64,000 bases of DNA from Psococerastis gibbosa (GCA_963971405.1 OZ020488.1:26803089-26867088); one strand, 5' to 3'. Counted from the stretch's first letter, positions 36,501 through 48,189 are shown. Program-made: numbers and translations. The notes: generated by a model from the sequence alone, not told the origin.

Positions 36501-39500
36501 CATCCCTCGATCGATACTGCCCATAAAATTTCACTTGCAGCAATAAACAGTTAGAGCTAGGTGTTTTCGAATATAAATAGGACTTTAGGCAGAATGCCTG
36601 ATAATAGGAATTATTGACTAGATGGCTGGATAATGCCACGAAGAACGTTATTATCGAATGCCAAGGAAGAAAAGTTCAGCTGGACTTTTCCACATGACAA
36701 CTTGCTGTAATTGTTATAGTATAGCGTGACCCACACCAGGTGCAGCCCATATCGACTACATGATGTAACGATCGGACCTAGTAAACATTCCAGCACAACA
36801 TAGCACAAGTGCGGCTTGTGAAACGGCCAGGCGACTGGTCCACTCCAGTTTGCTTCCCCGTGGCGGAAGTATTAGGCACTAGTAGGTCTAACTAACTGGG
36901 TATGAATACGATAGTTACTCAATGAGCTGATCTGATATGGAGTGTCCCAAGAGCGCAGAGTTACAAGGACACGTCTTGTGGTGTGGGAGCTTTTGAACCT
37001 AAGGTGTGTCTTGTCTCTCATGTAACCCTGCCCTGTTTGATGTGTCATGGGAAAGCAAAATGGTAATTTTCAAACCCACAAACCATTCTCTTGTTATAAT
37101 GGAACTGTTGTAAGCCTCATGGACTTAAAACATTGTATAGAACCAAGGAAATAAAGAAACTAGAAGATGCGGTATTAGGTAGAGTCAATATGTATAAGTA
37201 GTACTATACATGTATCATTTTTCGGATTATTTCGATACAAAATTTTGGTTAGGTACTAGGTAGAGACTTTCGGCGAGAACTGATGCCATCTAATTTCAAA
37301 AGAAACCTACTAGTACAGTACTAGTACTTGTAGGTACTTAACTGCACATGCATGACATTAATTTCCAGCAGAGTTAGCCTAATATCAATTTTTCTCGAGA
37401 CTTTTGTTTTGGTGGTAGCAAACTCTAGGGTCGAACAAGTGTCCCTTTCCCAAATCCCACTTCACCGGTTGCAATACGTTGTACACATTTTTCAGGAATA
37501 ACAATGAAAACTCGGTTTGGAGTGATCCAGGGGCCAATCTCTACGTTCCATATTTTCTTAAAGAGGTAATTTAAAAGTTACTGGATTTAACATTGCTGGT
37601 ACTGTATTTAAAATTGTAAATTTGTGAAGTTATTGTTAGCTGCCTTGTGAAATAACTATGGTCTTGAAAAATAGGCCTAATTGGAATAAATACATATTTG
37701 CCTATGTTGCAGTTTCGGGCAGATACGGTAATAGTATACAATAGGCCTTTAGGTCATTATGCTAAGTACTTGTATGAAACCTAAAACTTGAGTGGTTGCC
37801 AAACTTATGAATTAATGAATTCGCATGAGTTAATTAAAAATTATCAATTAGACTCTGGTTTAGGCCTATCCTTTCATTAATTTCGTAAATAACGAGAGTA
37901 AAAGTAGCTGAGTGAAACAGATCACGCAGACCTTGGCGAGTCCAGTTAATAATAACAATAATGAGGGTAATAATAGGCTGGAATCTGGGTGGGTTGCGCA
38001 GGATATTACACCGCGACCGCTCTGAGGATATGCAGATTACCTTAAAATAGAATCAAACGTGTCAAACAGCAATTATTTGGTCGACATTGGTTGTAATATG
38101 TTGAGTTTCATGTACCGGTATGGCTATTTATACATTCAGCCGAATTCATTAAAGGAAGTGTTTGGTGCAAGAGAAAAGCGGCGAAAGGGTAAACTTGTTT
38201 AAAGTGAAGAAAAGAGAAGAGTATAGGAGATAGAATATATAGATAAATGGAAACATGGCCATGCCCGGGGGGGGGGGGGGGGAAGTGGTCGATGGGGTCC
38301 GGACCCCCCCCCCCCCCGAGTTGAATTTTTTAATGTAAACCTGTATGGTTTGAAGAATTTATCCATTAATTCATTAATAAATTACGTAAAAATATTTTTG
38401 TGGACAGGTTTGCATTTGCTTTTAGGCAGCTCAATTTTTTAATTTTCCCGTCAATTCTGTTCTAATTTTTTCACTCTTTACTTCATAAACTAAATTAGGT
38501 TTTACATAATATTAGGGCCTACAAACATTTCAAAATATAGTAGTTTTTTAGGCCCTGTCATAACTAAGTTAGACCATAGTCTGTGTTTTAAATGACCTTG
38601 AATCCTCGAAATCCCGATTATAGGAAAATCACATTTTGTCGATTCCTTTAGTTTTATTTATCATTCCGGTAGGCTGTCAGGTTAATAGGCACACATATAT
38701 TATATACAACATATGCAGAATTGGTGATCTGTCCAATAATTTTATTGTCAAAAAATATGATGATATAATTTTAACTACAAACCTGTAGACGGCAGTATAC
38801 GTTATACTTATATTTTCAAAGCTGACCTATTATAATCACGTTTGAATATTGATAGTTTGACGAAGAACAGTGAAAACCACCTATAGGTGCCTATGACGAT
38901 TGTGAGCTAGCGTTAAAAGGGAAACCACAAAATGGACTGCTGAAGGCTCTTAATGGGGCAGTTATGGCAATAAAGTTTGACTATGAATAAGTACCAACAT
39001 CTGGCAAACGTGTGCCGCATCGCTGACTCCCTATTATATAGGCCTAGTAGATTTCTGAATATGAAAGCGTACCTACCTAGCCGACTACGTTAAGTTACGT
39101 TGTTACAATAGACAGGTACCTAACCTTGATCATTGCTCTATGTGGGGTTTTATGCTCAGTTGCATGACCGGCAGCCGCGTTTTTCCCTACCGGTGAAAGT
39201 AGGGTCAGTAAGTTGTGTAGACTCACAACCCGCAAAAAGGTTTCCTTTTTATATCGACTTTTAACCTTCCTTGTCATACATAATTCAGTTCTTTACCAAC
39301 TTCAGAATGCAAATATAACTAAAGTAACATTGTAGCAACCTTAAGGCGGAGATTTCAAAATATTTTGTATACAAAGAATTCCCTAGTTTTTGACTAAATT
39401 AATTAGTTCTTCGTTCTTAGCCACAAACATACTGTATGAAAATAGTTAGAAGAAAAATTCATAGACAAATGCAAGCTTTCTCAAAGCGTACACTATGTAC

Positions 39501-40058
39501 CCGACTGAATAACTAGTAGGTACTGTAAATATGTTGAGTCTCAAGCATTTTATCGTGTTTTATTAGAGTAATAATATTTCAAGTTAGAAAATTTAAACTC
39601 ACTTAATGATCTGACCTTTTATAACTTTGCGGCTTTAGAACGAAGAATTAATTAATTTTGTCAAAAATCAGTCGGCCATTTGTTTACAAACCATTTTAAA
39701 ATCTCTGATTTAAATAATGATCCTTGTGTTACGGTATTTTCACCCCTCGCCCATCTCATTCCTAGTATAGTTGCACTTTCGTCTTTCTGTTGTGTATTCC
39801 AAGATACCTATTTTGTCATTGATATTTAGTGTTAAAGTTATTTTAGAGCACTAGTAATAGTGAAGCGGAGTTGGGTCAACTACGTAATTATCATTAAATA
39901 CGTGCACCAGACAGCAGGACACACGTTAAAAGTAAGGACTAGCTAAGAGCTAGTGAGTGCGTTTAACAATCGGGAGCAATTCACTTGATTTCAAAATATA
40001 AAGTGAGCTGAATATATGTAGGCATAAAAAAATCGGTACTTACGAAGAGTATCCTCAT
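25948..40058 (-). CDS. RR-domain cuticle protein with paired cysteines (gene C)
   Basis: Predicted secreted cuticle protein of 528 residues from two exons. Exon 1 (40058-40044) encodes MRILF and ends at donor GTAAGT. Exon 2 (27519-25948) starts in phase 0 after TTTATTTACAG with VGTLCVLLLCSDA, so the join makes a complete signal peptide. A Glu/Gln-rich stretch follows; residues about 109-164 are the RR domain (INDDGSFTFGYEAADGSF, then GKYGYVDPDGNKREFTY). Two Cys (about 135 and 161) lie in the domain, unusual because most RR domains lack cysteine, and could form a disulfide. After an acidic patch the tail is Pro/Gln/Thr-rich with poly-Gln. The 12.5-kb intron holds many mobile elements. Domain certain; exon 1 assignment strong but not proven. 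Confidence 0.87.
28625..28871. mobile_element. Short inverted-repeat element (MITE-like)
   Basis: Left arm includes TTACAAACGTGGCCAACTCC; right arm is its inverse with few mismatches (about 32 bp) around a 180-bp core. No ORF. Confidence 0.6.
29335..29397 (-). repeat. Interspersed repeat (GGTCCCAC...TCGGTAA), copy 2
   Basis: On the minus strand: GGTCTCACCATTGCTTGAAA, GTCTCGGTAAAGAATACTG. Confidence 0.45.
30075..30297. mobile_element. Short inverted-repeat element flanked by CTG, copy 2
   Basis: Body 30078-30294 with the same CAGCCTGATC ends and CTG triplets at 30075-30077 and 30295-30297. The left end is partly duplicated (a second CAGGCTGATCATGG begins near 30126). Lies in gene C intron 1. 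Confidence 0.7.
30489..30527 (+). repeat. 13-bp tandem repeat x3
   Basis: Three tandem ATATACTAGTATA units; each unit is nearly palindromic. Confidence 0.75.
30820..31095. repeat. G/C-tract inverted element
   Basis: GCGCGGATCTACGGGGGGCG at the left and CTATATCCGCGCCTGG at the right form inverted ends; inside are GGCTATAGCCCCCC and a duplicated AATGCGTAAAACCC motif. Confidence 0.45.
31796..31940. mobile_element. Foldback element, copy 2
   Basis: Inverted arms AAGGCGCTTGTTCCACCGAC...; contains GACGTGGTAGCAGACATT and its inverse. TA lies on both sides. In gene C intron 1. Confidence 0.7.
31950..32145 (-). repeat. Interspersed repeat, copy 1
   Basis: Shares CTCTAT-T, GCTGCGTTTTTTCC and GCCGGTG with 39115-39255. 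Class not recognised. Confidence 0.35.
32545..32695 (-). mobile_element. tRNA-derived SINE, 5'-truncated and rearranged
   Basis: Contains TTGTTCTATTACTAAGCC and the B-box region (GGGAATCGAACCAACAAC), but has an internal deletion and lacks the A box. Confidence 0.7.
32851..32935 (+). repeat. Putative non-LTR retroposon 3' tail, copy 2
   Basis: AAGACTTTATATAGTCTTAT and GCAATAAAGTCGTTTT followed by T and CATTT runs. It matches the tail near 1.1 kb. Confidence 0.4.
32995..33325. mobile_element. Long hairpin element with TA flanks
   Basis: Body 32997-33323. Arms of about 140 bp (CCGTTTAATTAATTGAT..., AATCACC, GGGCTTTAT, ACTAAAGAAA-CCCTTA) with a short AT-rich centre. TA dinucleotides on both sides. 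MITE-like. Confidence 0.7.
34512..34534 (+). repeat. (TA)n microsatellite
   Basis: About 11 TA units. Confidence 0.85.
34690..34890 (-). repeat. G/C-tract element, copy 3 (inverted)
   Basis: On the minus strand it reads GGCCGCGCCC, GGTCCGGACC and C-tracts, with the CAATACAGGTTTACAT region matching inversely the AACCTGTAT module. Confidence 0.5.
35360..35575 (-). other. Unassigned 71-codon ORF in gene C intron 1
   Basis: More GC-rich than its surroundings, with a basic/Ser-rich stretch (KLRSKRKQRSPTQARKRS). TTGTCAG just inside its 5' end could be an acceptor. No recognisable domain; may be an exon of a nested gene or chance. Confidence 0.15.
38250..38400 (+). repeat. G/C-tract element, copy 2
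   Basis: 16 G (38267-38282), GGTCCGGACC and 14 C (38304-38317), followed by the same AACCTGTATGGTTTGAAG and ATTAATTCATTAATAAATT module as at 9.3 kb. Confidence 0.6.
39115..39255 (-). repeat. Interspersed repeat, copy 2
   Basis: GCAGCCGCGTTTTTCCCTAC and CGGTGAAAGTAGGGTC, related to 31950-32145. Confidence 0.35.
40044..40058 (-). CDS. Gene C exon 1 (five codons)
   Basis: ATG AGG ATA CTC TTC followed by GTAAGT on the minus strand. Phase 0 fits exon 2 of gene C and gives MRILFVGTLCVLLLCSDA, a textbook signal peptide. A TATA box lies 85-90 bp upstream. Confidence 0.7.
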
Positions 40059-40142
40059 GGTATATAGTAATCCAAGCACAGGTACGGCACCAACAGACGG
40101 GACTCTCACTGTACTCGGCGTGAGCGCCGGCGAAGGACCTGC

Positions 40143-40149
40143 CTATATA
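40143..40149 (-). promoter_or_regulatory. TATA box of gene C
   Basis: TATATAG on the minus strand within GTTATATAGG. Initiator-like sites (TCAC near 40121, ACAGT near 40110) lie 28-39 bp downstream, then about 50-60 nt of 5' UTR to the ATG. Confidence 0.5.
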
Positions 40150-40497
40150 ACCTCCGTTCCTGGGTGGGGGGCTGCCGATATAAACAAACCATTACAGAAC
40201 CAAATTCCCCATAGATTAAATTCATAGTATTCATATGGGGAATGCGAGCAATAATTGGGTAACATTGAAATACTTAATATTGGGACATGAGACAATATTA
40301 ATAAGTGGCCAATTATTATTGGTAGGACGATGCAACCGGCGTTAATAACATAGGCTAGAGGATAGCCTACCTGGTAGAGTTCAGTGTCATAAATCTGCAA
40401 AATCTGTTTTATTATCGACGATAGGTCTGCTTTGTACAATATTTCTTTGGACATTAAAATAGAAGTCGAAAGCCATATTATTGAAAGTTGTAGCTTA

Positions 40498-41155
40498 TTG
40501 CTTTCCAATTTATACGAAGTACAAGGAAAGCTTTGTGATGGTCCAAATTTTCGATTCCGAGATTTCAACGGATTTACACGTTTCAAGGTACCAGGAACCC
40601 AAAAAATTGGTTTTTACGAAATGTCTGTCTGTCGCTCTGTCTGTCTGTCTGTGCGTCGATTTCCGGGCAAACTACTCGGTCGATTTTGATGAAATTTAGC
40701 ATGTAGGTTCACAAAAATCATACCTCGAGACAATTTTTATTTATTTAGGGCTATCTCAATTTAGGGGGGTTTTATTTAAAAAACTCCAAAAACGTCTAAA
40801 AAAATTATTTATCCGAAGCGGCTCCATCGATTTCTTTTAAATTCACATATATTGTAGTCGTTATTAATGTTGACAATATGCGGGGTTTGGTTTTTTGCAA
40901 AAAAATGTTTTTGAAAAAATGATAGAAAAGTCACGGTCAAATGCATTGCGTGCTCTGCCATTATTGCTGTGTGGTAATTTGTTGGTCTGACCTATCTAGA
41001 ATTTACCTCACCTCCAGTGACGTCAGGTGCCCCCCCCCCCCCCCGAGATGCCCGAAATTTAACTATAGGAAAATTATTTACCATGAAATTACTCATTTTC
41101 TCAAGCTACTACTTGATAAATTGGAAAGCATGTTCGAGTAAACTCGGACCGGTTA
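40498..41155 (+). mobile_element. Interspersed element with (TGTC)n tract, copy 2
   Basis: Plus-strand homologue of 6912-7765, starting GCTTTCCAATTTATACG and including TGTCTGTCTG near 40621-40652 and a 15-C tract near 41030. ORFs seen in it encode only the repetitive SVCLSV type of translation and are not genes. Confidence 0.6.
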
Positions 41156-41703
41156 TTTTTTTAAACCACTGGAAGGACAAATTAGAAAATGACTTCCGCG
41201 AGTTGGAAGGCCTTAGATATTGCAGTACCGTACAAAACTGAGATGACTGTAAGTGTATTGTTGGGCTTTGTGCCAAAGGCCGAAGAAGAAAATGAAGAAG
41301 ATCCAGACTCATAAACCACGATTTCTTATTATAGAAAGCTGAATATATGAAGGGATTTTTATCTTAGTAGACCTATTCCTAGGTTCTTTTATCTTGTACA
41401 AGCGATGATTAGAGAATTTTGAAAATATTACGATACCTAACTACTAATAATTATTATTTACTGTGCTACGCTGTTATAAGAGCTGTATAAGAGTAGCGTC
41501 AACAATGAACTAAAGCTTGCCATTGCGATTGCTTAAAAACATGTAGGTATTTAATTAAATTTCCATTTTTATTTCCAATCTGTCGATGCGCGGTTAATGG
41601 GACTGCTGAGTGCGACATCACAAAGTGGATTTTGCCACCAAAACATTCTGTTAGAAATATGACACTTTTCGTATAGGCTACTGCACTTAAGCTTATCATC
41701 GTT

Positions 41704-41981
41704 CAGCAGCCTGATCGGGGCGTTTATAATACGGGTATTTATTTAATCCACTGGTAAACAAGATAATTTTATAATTGAAAGTGCTATTCAAAATTTGTTT
41801 GTTTACAGTTATAATCCTAGGGTATTTATTTAACCCGGTATTTATTTAATCCCCTGGTATTAAAATTGTAAACAAGACAATTTTATAATGGAAAGTGCTA
41901 TTCAAAATTTGTTTGTTTACAGTTATAATCCTAGGGTATTTATTTAACCCCGGTATTATAATCGCCTCGGTCAGGCTGCAG
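41704..41981. mobile_element. Short inverted-repeat element flanked by CAG, copy 3
   Basis: Body 41707-41978 with CAGCCTGATC and GTCAGGCTG ends and CAG triplets on both sides. The internal segment from GTAAACAAGA to TTATTTAACCC is present twice in tandem (about 115 bp per unit). Confidence 0.7.
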
Positions 41982-43234
41982 AAATACTAATACTCTCACT
42001 TGTTCCGTACCGGGTGAGTTTCATAAAAATATACTTGAATGTTGAAACCATGACACCTTGAAACAAAAGCCTAACGAAACTATAAACTTACAAACCAAAT
42101 GGATGTTGGGCCTATATGAATATTCCTGTTATTCTTCATCTGTTTATTGGATTCTGATATTAGGGGAAACTGGTTAAACAACTACTGTAATTCTGAATCG
42201 ACCGAAATGAAAGCCCTTGAACTTTTGAAAAATTAATTTAGTCAATAAGTTGCTGGAAGCCCCAGCTGTCTGTTATGGAGTGGCTTATATTATTTTAACT
42301 TACTATCTTTTATGGTTACATTAGTCTGAAGTTCTTTTATACTACTCGCCTACTTATGAAAGCACAAAAATAACCTTTGCCATGTTGTAAATAAAATCTA
42401 TGTCTTCCGCTCATAGTAGAATCAAAATCGTGAGCTCTAAATATGACGGAGGACAGTAGAGCTTTACGCTCTAAAATATTTGAAAAACTATTGTATTTTA
42501 ATGCATTGGTGGTTTTATGCCCCCTACAAAATGTTATTTATTACTGATTAAAAAATATTTTTCCCCATTAATTTAAGTTCGATAGTTAAAAAGCGGGTCA
42601 CATGATTGCAGAATTTGACGTGATTTGTGACGCGGTGGAGCAGCCGCCAGTACTAATTCCTTAACACCCAATACGACGTTATTCCAAGATCACCCATGTG
42701 TACTGGCGTTTTGGCTCTCGTAATCCACAGTTAAAAAAATCAACATTTGTTTATTCATTTTTTATGTTTACAATATTTCATTCAAAACATATTGTAAAAT
42801 TATAGTTCTCCTGTAAACTACCTTATCTAGCATATTCCATAATTTCTTGTCATAACAGTTGAGTACGTATATAAGCCTAAAAGCCTAAAATCTAATAAAT
42901 TTAATATTTAAAATAAGAAGCCAACGTCAAACAGGTTACTTGGAGGAACCAAGATGGTCATATACCTAGATTGACATTCTTCTATGTAGGTCTACAATCT
43001 ACATTACAGAACAGTACGGCTAGGTAATATAATTAAGATATTTTTCGTCAAACTTATACCTTTTTTTTATAAAAATCCAATTCGGCTATTCGAATGGGAG
43101 CCGGTCTCAATATTGATTAAAATAATTGAAGGTCCACCGCAGGCTACTTTTCTTCTTTTGGTATTGGTAACCTATACGTAGAAATTTTGGCAGTTAATGA
43201 CTTTTGGTAAAACAAAAATAGCACTGTAGCAAAC

Positions 43235-43258
43235 AGGATACAGGATACAGGATACATA
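43235..43258 (+). repeat. (ACAGGAT)n short tandem repeat
   Basis: Three ACAGGAT units. Confidence 0.65.
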
Positions 43259-44048
43259 CTGCAGAATAAAGTGCTATATCTCTCCTATATGCAAGTTCGG
43301 CACGCACTTTTTGTGACATATTTTGTTTCGTACTATATATATATATTTTTTAAGTTTTTAGTTTTTTTAAGGGCATTCGCAAGTTGTATCTTGCTCTTAC
43401 GCCTACCGTGTGTGGTGGTTTTCCCTAGTTATATTTGGGTCATCAGAGCAGAAGAGGATATACACTTTAAGACTGCAGCCGTATGTGCTTGACTGTGACC
43501 AGTGTGACCTCATATTTACTATTATTGATTCTGACAATATCATTTTTTACGGGGTTCCAAACACATTTCTCATTCAAATCATCTAGGTTTTGGCCTTGTC
43601 TGACTGCTTGGTGTTATAGCCAAAAAATGACAATGGCGGGTGGTTGCGCACGTGTGAGTGGTACATAGTAACAGTCGCTCCTGACCTACCAGCACTTTGC
43701 TCTACATTCCGATCGCTTTCCTCACTTGGCACTCCAGGGCTTGGTGCCGAACATGCGCGGGACGTTGGCTCGGCCAATTATTAGGTCAGCAACATATCCT
43801 GCCATAAAATTCAATGCCATATTTTATTGAATAATTGAAAGAAATAGCCCGCGGGCAGTCCGTTGACTATATGGGACCTACACAGTACCTGTATGTACCT
43901 ATATTGGTTGGTGCATATATACTCGAAAGAGCTCCCGCACTCCTAAATAGAATAAAAGCGAAAAAATATATATATTTACTAGCTACCAATGTGATACAGT
44001 ACTACTCCAATTATCCTAACTATTATTATCGAAATCTCCGAAAATACT

Positions 44049-44451
44049 TAGGCGCGGTTTCCACCGACCTCTAAGTGCAAAATACACATACGGTGACGTG
44101 GTAGCAGACATTCAAGACTTAGTCGGGGTTTCCGACGACCTCTCATTGCAGAATGCAAATGACATTGACGGAAATTTGAATTTTTCATTTAATAGAAATC
44201 TATTAAAATGTTTGTAATTAACATATCCCATGACGCCATTTTTTAATTTTAGTTTGTTTGTTTGTTTGTGATTTTACTCTATGCTCATTGATTAATTTAA
44301 ACTATGGCGTAGAGTAAAACAAAAATTTCCGTCAATGTCATTTACATTCTGCAATGAGAAGTCGGTGGAAACCCCGCCTTTATTAATGATATCTGCTACC
44401 ACGTCACCGTATGTGTATTTTGCACTTAGAGGTCGGTGGAAACTGCGCCTA
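44049..44451. mobile_element. Foldback element, copy 3 (long)
   Basis: Body 44051-44449 with TA on both sides. Arms: GGCGCGGTTTCCACCGACCT..., then GGTGACGTGGTAGCAGAC, GACATTGACGG; centre contains (GTTT)n. ORFs here are by-products of the repeat. Confidence 0.75.
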
Positions 44452-45869
44452 AGCGCTATTAGTCAAATTTTTTTAGTGGATGCTGGATTTGGCTGCTTGA
44501 AAACGGGGGAAGACAGTTGAACTGCTTTCTTTGAAGGTGGTGTTCATTAAACCTTTACCTTCTGTTATGCAGAGTCCTGTGGTTCTACTCAATTATAATA
44601 AGTAAGGAATGCATGTGGGCGATGCACTATAATATAACAATGTTTTAGTCCGGGACAAAAATTAAAGTTGTTATTATTATTGTATTGTAGGATAGACTCC
44701 TACCCTGTATGAACCTAGTTCCTGTTCCTGTTCAGTTCCTGTAGGTTGCAATGTTACTGGCTTTATTCTGAGGGAAGAGGAATTAAATAATAAACTTCCC
44801 GGTGCGAAGGAGATACGGTACGCCCAGACTTAAATGAACTCTACTAAGCGAAGAACAAGGAGAAGGACATAGCTTTGAATGGATCATCGGAACATCGAGG
44901 AGGACCTTGGTGGCTTAGGCGTAGCAGGGCTAAGGAAGTACCCAACGGGCCACAAGAGCTATAGGGATAATTCACTGTCACTGATTCTGTGTGAAAATAT
45001 ATCACCAATGTTCATGAAAGAAAATTAGTACCTACTCAAGTGGCTTAAAACAAAAAATCAGAAACGCTGTGGCACGACAACCGTGGAGTCATGGTAAAAT
45101 AGAAAATCTCATCTTGAATATTTCTGTTGTATACTATGTAAACTACCTAAAAAGCAATTCATTCACATAGACAGACAATCTTTGAGTCTTGGGGCCACCT
45201 GCTGGTACGATATTTCAATGTCTGGTAATAAGAGGCGTGGCGAGTGGCACCTGAAATTCAAATAATATATATTTTTGGCGCGAAGCAAATGTCCCAACTC
45301 TCCTATGTAGAACTCTAGGTACTCTAGTCTAGTTCGTTGCTGGACCTCCATTGGGATTTCCATCCGCTCCCGTCGCAACCTTGACAAAGGGCTAGCAACA
45401 CAGTTAACGGATCAGAAATCATACTATAATCCGCTGAGTTCATAAGGCGGACCTGACGTAGCCTTGCATTGTTACTCTTACGCACATGTATTCATGGCGC
45501 TCAACGATCTACAGTTTTCGCATTAGCACCCACAAAATTAATTTATTTCCTCTCACTACGTAGCAAAATTTGTTGCTTAAAAAAAAGCTTTATGCTGAGA
45601 ACAATTTAGAGACGCCAAATATAGTTTTAGAAGATTTAGCCAGTAAAATACAACGCTTGCACCTACAATATCTTCTATTCATTCTGCATCTTTCTTTTAT
45701 TATTATTTTTTAGAGTACTCACACTTGCTACGTTTACATCTTAGATACCTTACCTTGACTTCTCATTCTGATTTATTAAATTTTGATTGCTGCGACCCTT
45801 TTATCGAATGTAGTAGGATAATAATTGAAACTATGGGTCCTTACTCAGTGCACAATGAACCGGATATAT

Positions 45870-46088
45870 GAGTCAAGACATGTAGCGTAGTGGTACGGAC
45901 TCTGACTTTCACCCGAAAGGTTGTTGGTTTGAGTCCCACACTGGCTACATTTTCTGGTCATGCTTCAGAGGGCATGTAAAGCAGGCGGTCCCGCGCCTTC
46001 CTAGTTGAGTGTAAGAGAGGGCTTTATAGCCCTAACTCCGCTAGGTTGGCTTGGTAATAGAAACAATAAAAAGTCCTTATTTATGTAT
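45870..46088 (+). mobile_element. tRNA-derived SINE
   Basis: Full copy very close to that at 21.8 kb: ACATGTAGCGTAGTGGTACG, GGTTTGAGTCCCACA, GGCTTTATAGCCC and a CTTATTTATGT tail. Confidence 0.85.
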
Positions 46089-47404
46089 TGGATCACCGGG
46101 GAGGGAACATTACGATAATGAAAAAAAAGAGTGTAGGTGAGTGTTACGGTTTATTGCTGACTATTGAGATGCGGACGCATATGTAGGTAAAACACGAGGT
46201 TTCTCAAAATGTCTCCTATGTAGATACATATCAAAGGTGTAAAATAGAATAGATGGGCAGATGGCACCTATCCATCAGCTAAGAAGTAAGGCCAAAGCGG
46301 TGACACACAAGGGGAAATAGAGGGAAATGTCTGACTTTGTAGGGTTCCAACATTAAAAAAGAAAATTGGGGCAAATGAAAAACAAATGAGCAATGACTGT
46401 TAGGCATTCATAACTGAAGTAAGCTTTACTTATTGGCCTAACGACGAATTAATAGAAAAAGTCATCTTCCGTGTAGAGTGCTTCCAAACACCTCCAGTCT
46501 CCTTAACGACCCTATCTAGCTAATGACGTCACATCCAATTTTATCATGATCCACTATAATCAGTCTGCGTATCCAATAAGAGGAGTGAAAAAAAGTTTTA
46601 TATCATTATAATTTCTTCAATTTTGTATGGTATAACGCATAGTGGTATCAATCGATATCGACAAAAATGAATCGATACTATAAGTATACCACTTGGAATC
46701 GATTCGTAAATACTCGGTATTCGAGGAATTACTCGGTTCTGGTCTTTGGAATCGACCCGAATGGTATCAGATGTCCCTAGCTCGTGGCAGGGCAGCATCC
46801 CACGAAGGCTTGGTTTGCCTTGCATAAGCTACAGGGTCAGGGATATGTTGGCTATAATTGAGCCCTTTTGCGTGCTGCGGTATCACTGGTATCTAATATA
46901 TTGATGCTATGTCTTATAGGCAGTACAGGGCTCATGGGGTAAGTACGAAACGTCATTGGCCTATAGCTGACCTTAACAACCACTACCGTTTGCCGCTAGT
47001 TCTTCAGCCACGAAGTGTTTTGCGTCTTCCTGGATCGTATTCTTCATTGGTTAGGTTAGAGGAAATGCTAAATGTGGGCTCACGCATGAAGCGCAATACG
47101 TGCAGTAGTTGTTTGGGACCTCTTTAAAAATTGTTTTTTGTTTGTAATACTAAGATGATTAGATAGGTCTCCTCGCAAGTTGAAACTTTTTAATATTTAA
47201 TTGAAATGTTAAATATTTTAATATATATTAAAAAATAAAATAAATTATAAAATTAATAAATAATAATAAAATTAGATTATACAGTATAATATACTGTATA
47301 TTAGTATTATATAATACATAAAAGTAATAATAATATATTAATTATTTTAATATAAGTTAATATTTTTTTTTAGAGTATTCACATACCAATAATTCAATGA
47401 ATGC

Positions 47405-47480
47405 ATCCGAACGGATGTGTAGAGGCTCGCACAAGTACGAACAAGCTACCACTATGCCATCGAAGGCCGCAATTTTAAGG
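47405..47480 (-). repeat. Possible second tRNA-like SINE head, copy 1
   Basis: On the minus strand ATGGCATAGTGGTAGC (A-box-like), then CGAGCCTCTACAC. Related to 49450-49550. Confidence 0.3.
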
Positions 47481-48189
47481 AAACCTCTTTTGTACAAAGA
47501 CCATCATTATTAAGGAACTTTAAATATTCTGATGTAGGGGATACAGAACAGCCATAATTCCATTCTCGTCCTGAAAATGGTTTTCACTTATTACTTAAAT
47601 AAAGTACTGTAGCCGATAGCCGTAGCAGAGTGGTAGTGGTCAGAAGAGACGGAACAGCTGAGCCTACAGATAAGCATGTGATAAGAAAGCTTCAACCACC
47701 TGCCACCATCATAACAGGGTGCATCTTCCCATTGAATCTAATGACTTTGCAGTTAATATTGTATTGTATGCCGTTGCATCACTGGCCTGCACTTCCGTGT
47801 CAAGCTCTTTGCGGGGCCACGTCCTGTTATACATACAGAACAGGCTGGGGACATATTTCCACCATTTATCATGTACCATTGTCCATGTTAAGGACAACAC
47901 TACAAAAGCAGGCTACTGTTTGGGTCAAGCAAGATTGCATGCTGCTACGCTCGTACGTGTACTACTGTAACTAGATGCTTAGCCTAGAAATTACAGGTGC
48001 GTGTGCACTCTTATTGTGTGAAGGAAATTAATGCGGAAACAATAACTACCGATAAAGTCAGGTGCATAAATATCAGTTCTGAATTTACCAGAGTCCTGAC
48101 TTAGCCTACCCCCCCCCCCCCCCCAAACACGCACACTACAAAAAGAAAATGACATCAAAAATGATAAAAATACAATAGTAATTAGTTAT

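Noticed and set aside
36572..36580. TATAAATAG on the plus strand as a promoter
   Set aside because: Good TATA match but only an 8-codon ORF follows and no plus-strand gene can be assigned.
40432..40699. ORFs with Ser/Val/Cys/Leu repeats near the TGTC tract
   Set aside because: They are translations of a dispersed repeat also found inverted near 7.6 kb.
47630..47974. 114-codon plus ORF
   Set aside because: No domain, no splice or promoter context, and a competing minus ORF of similar quality.
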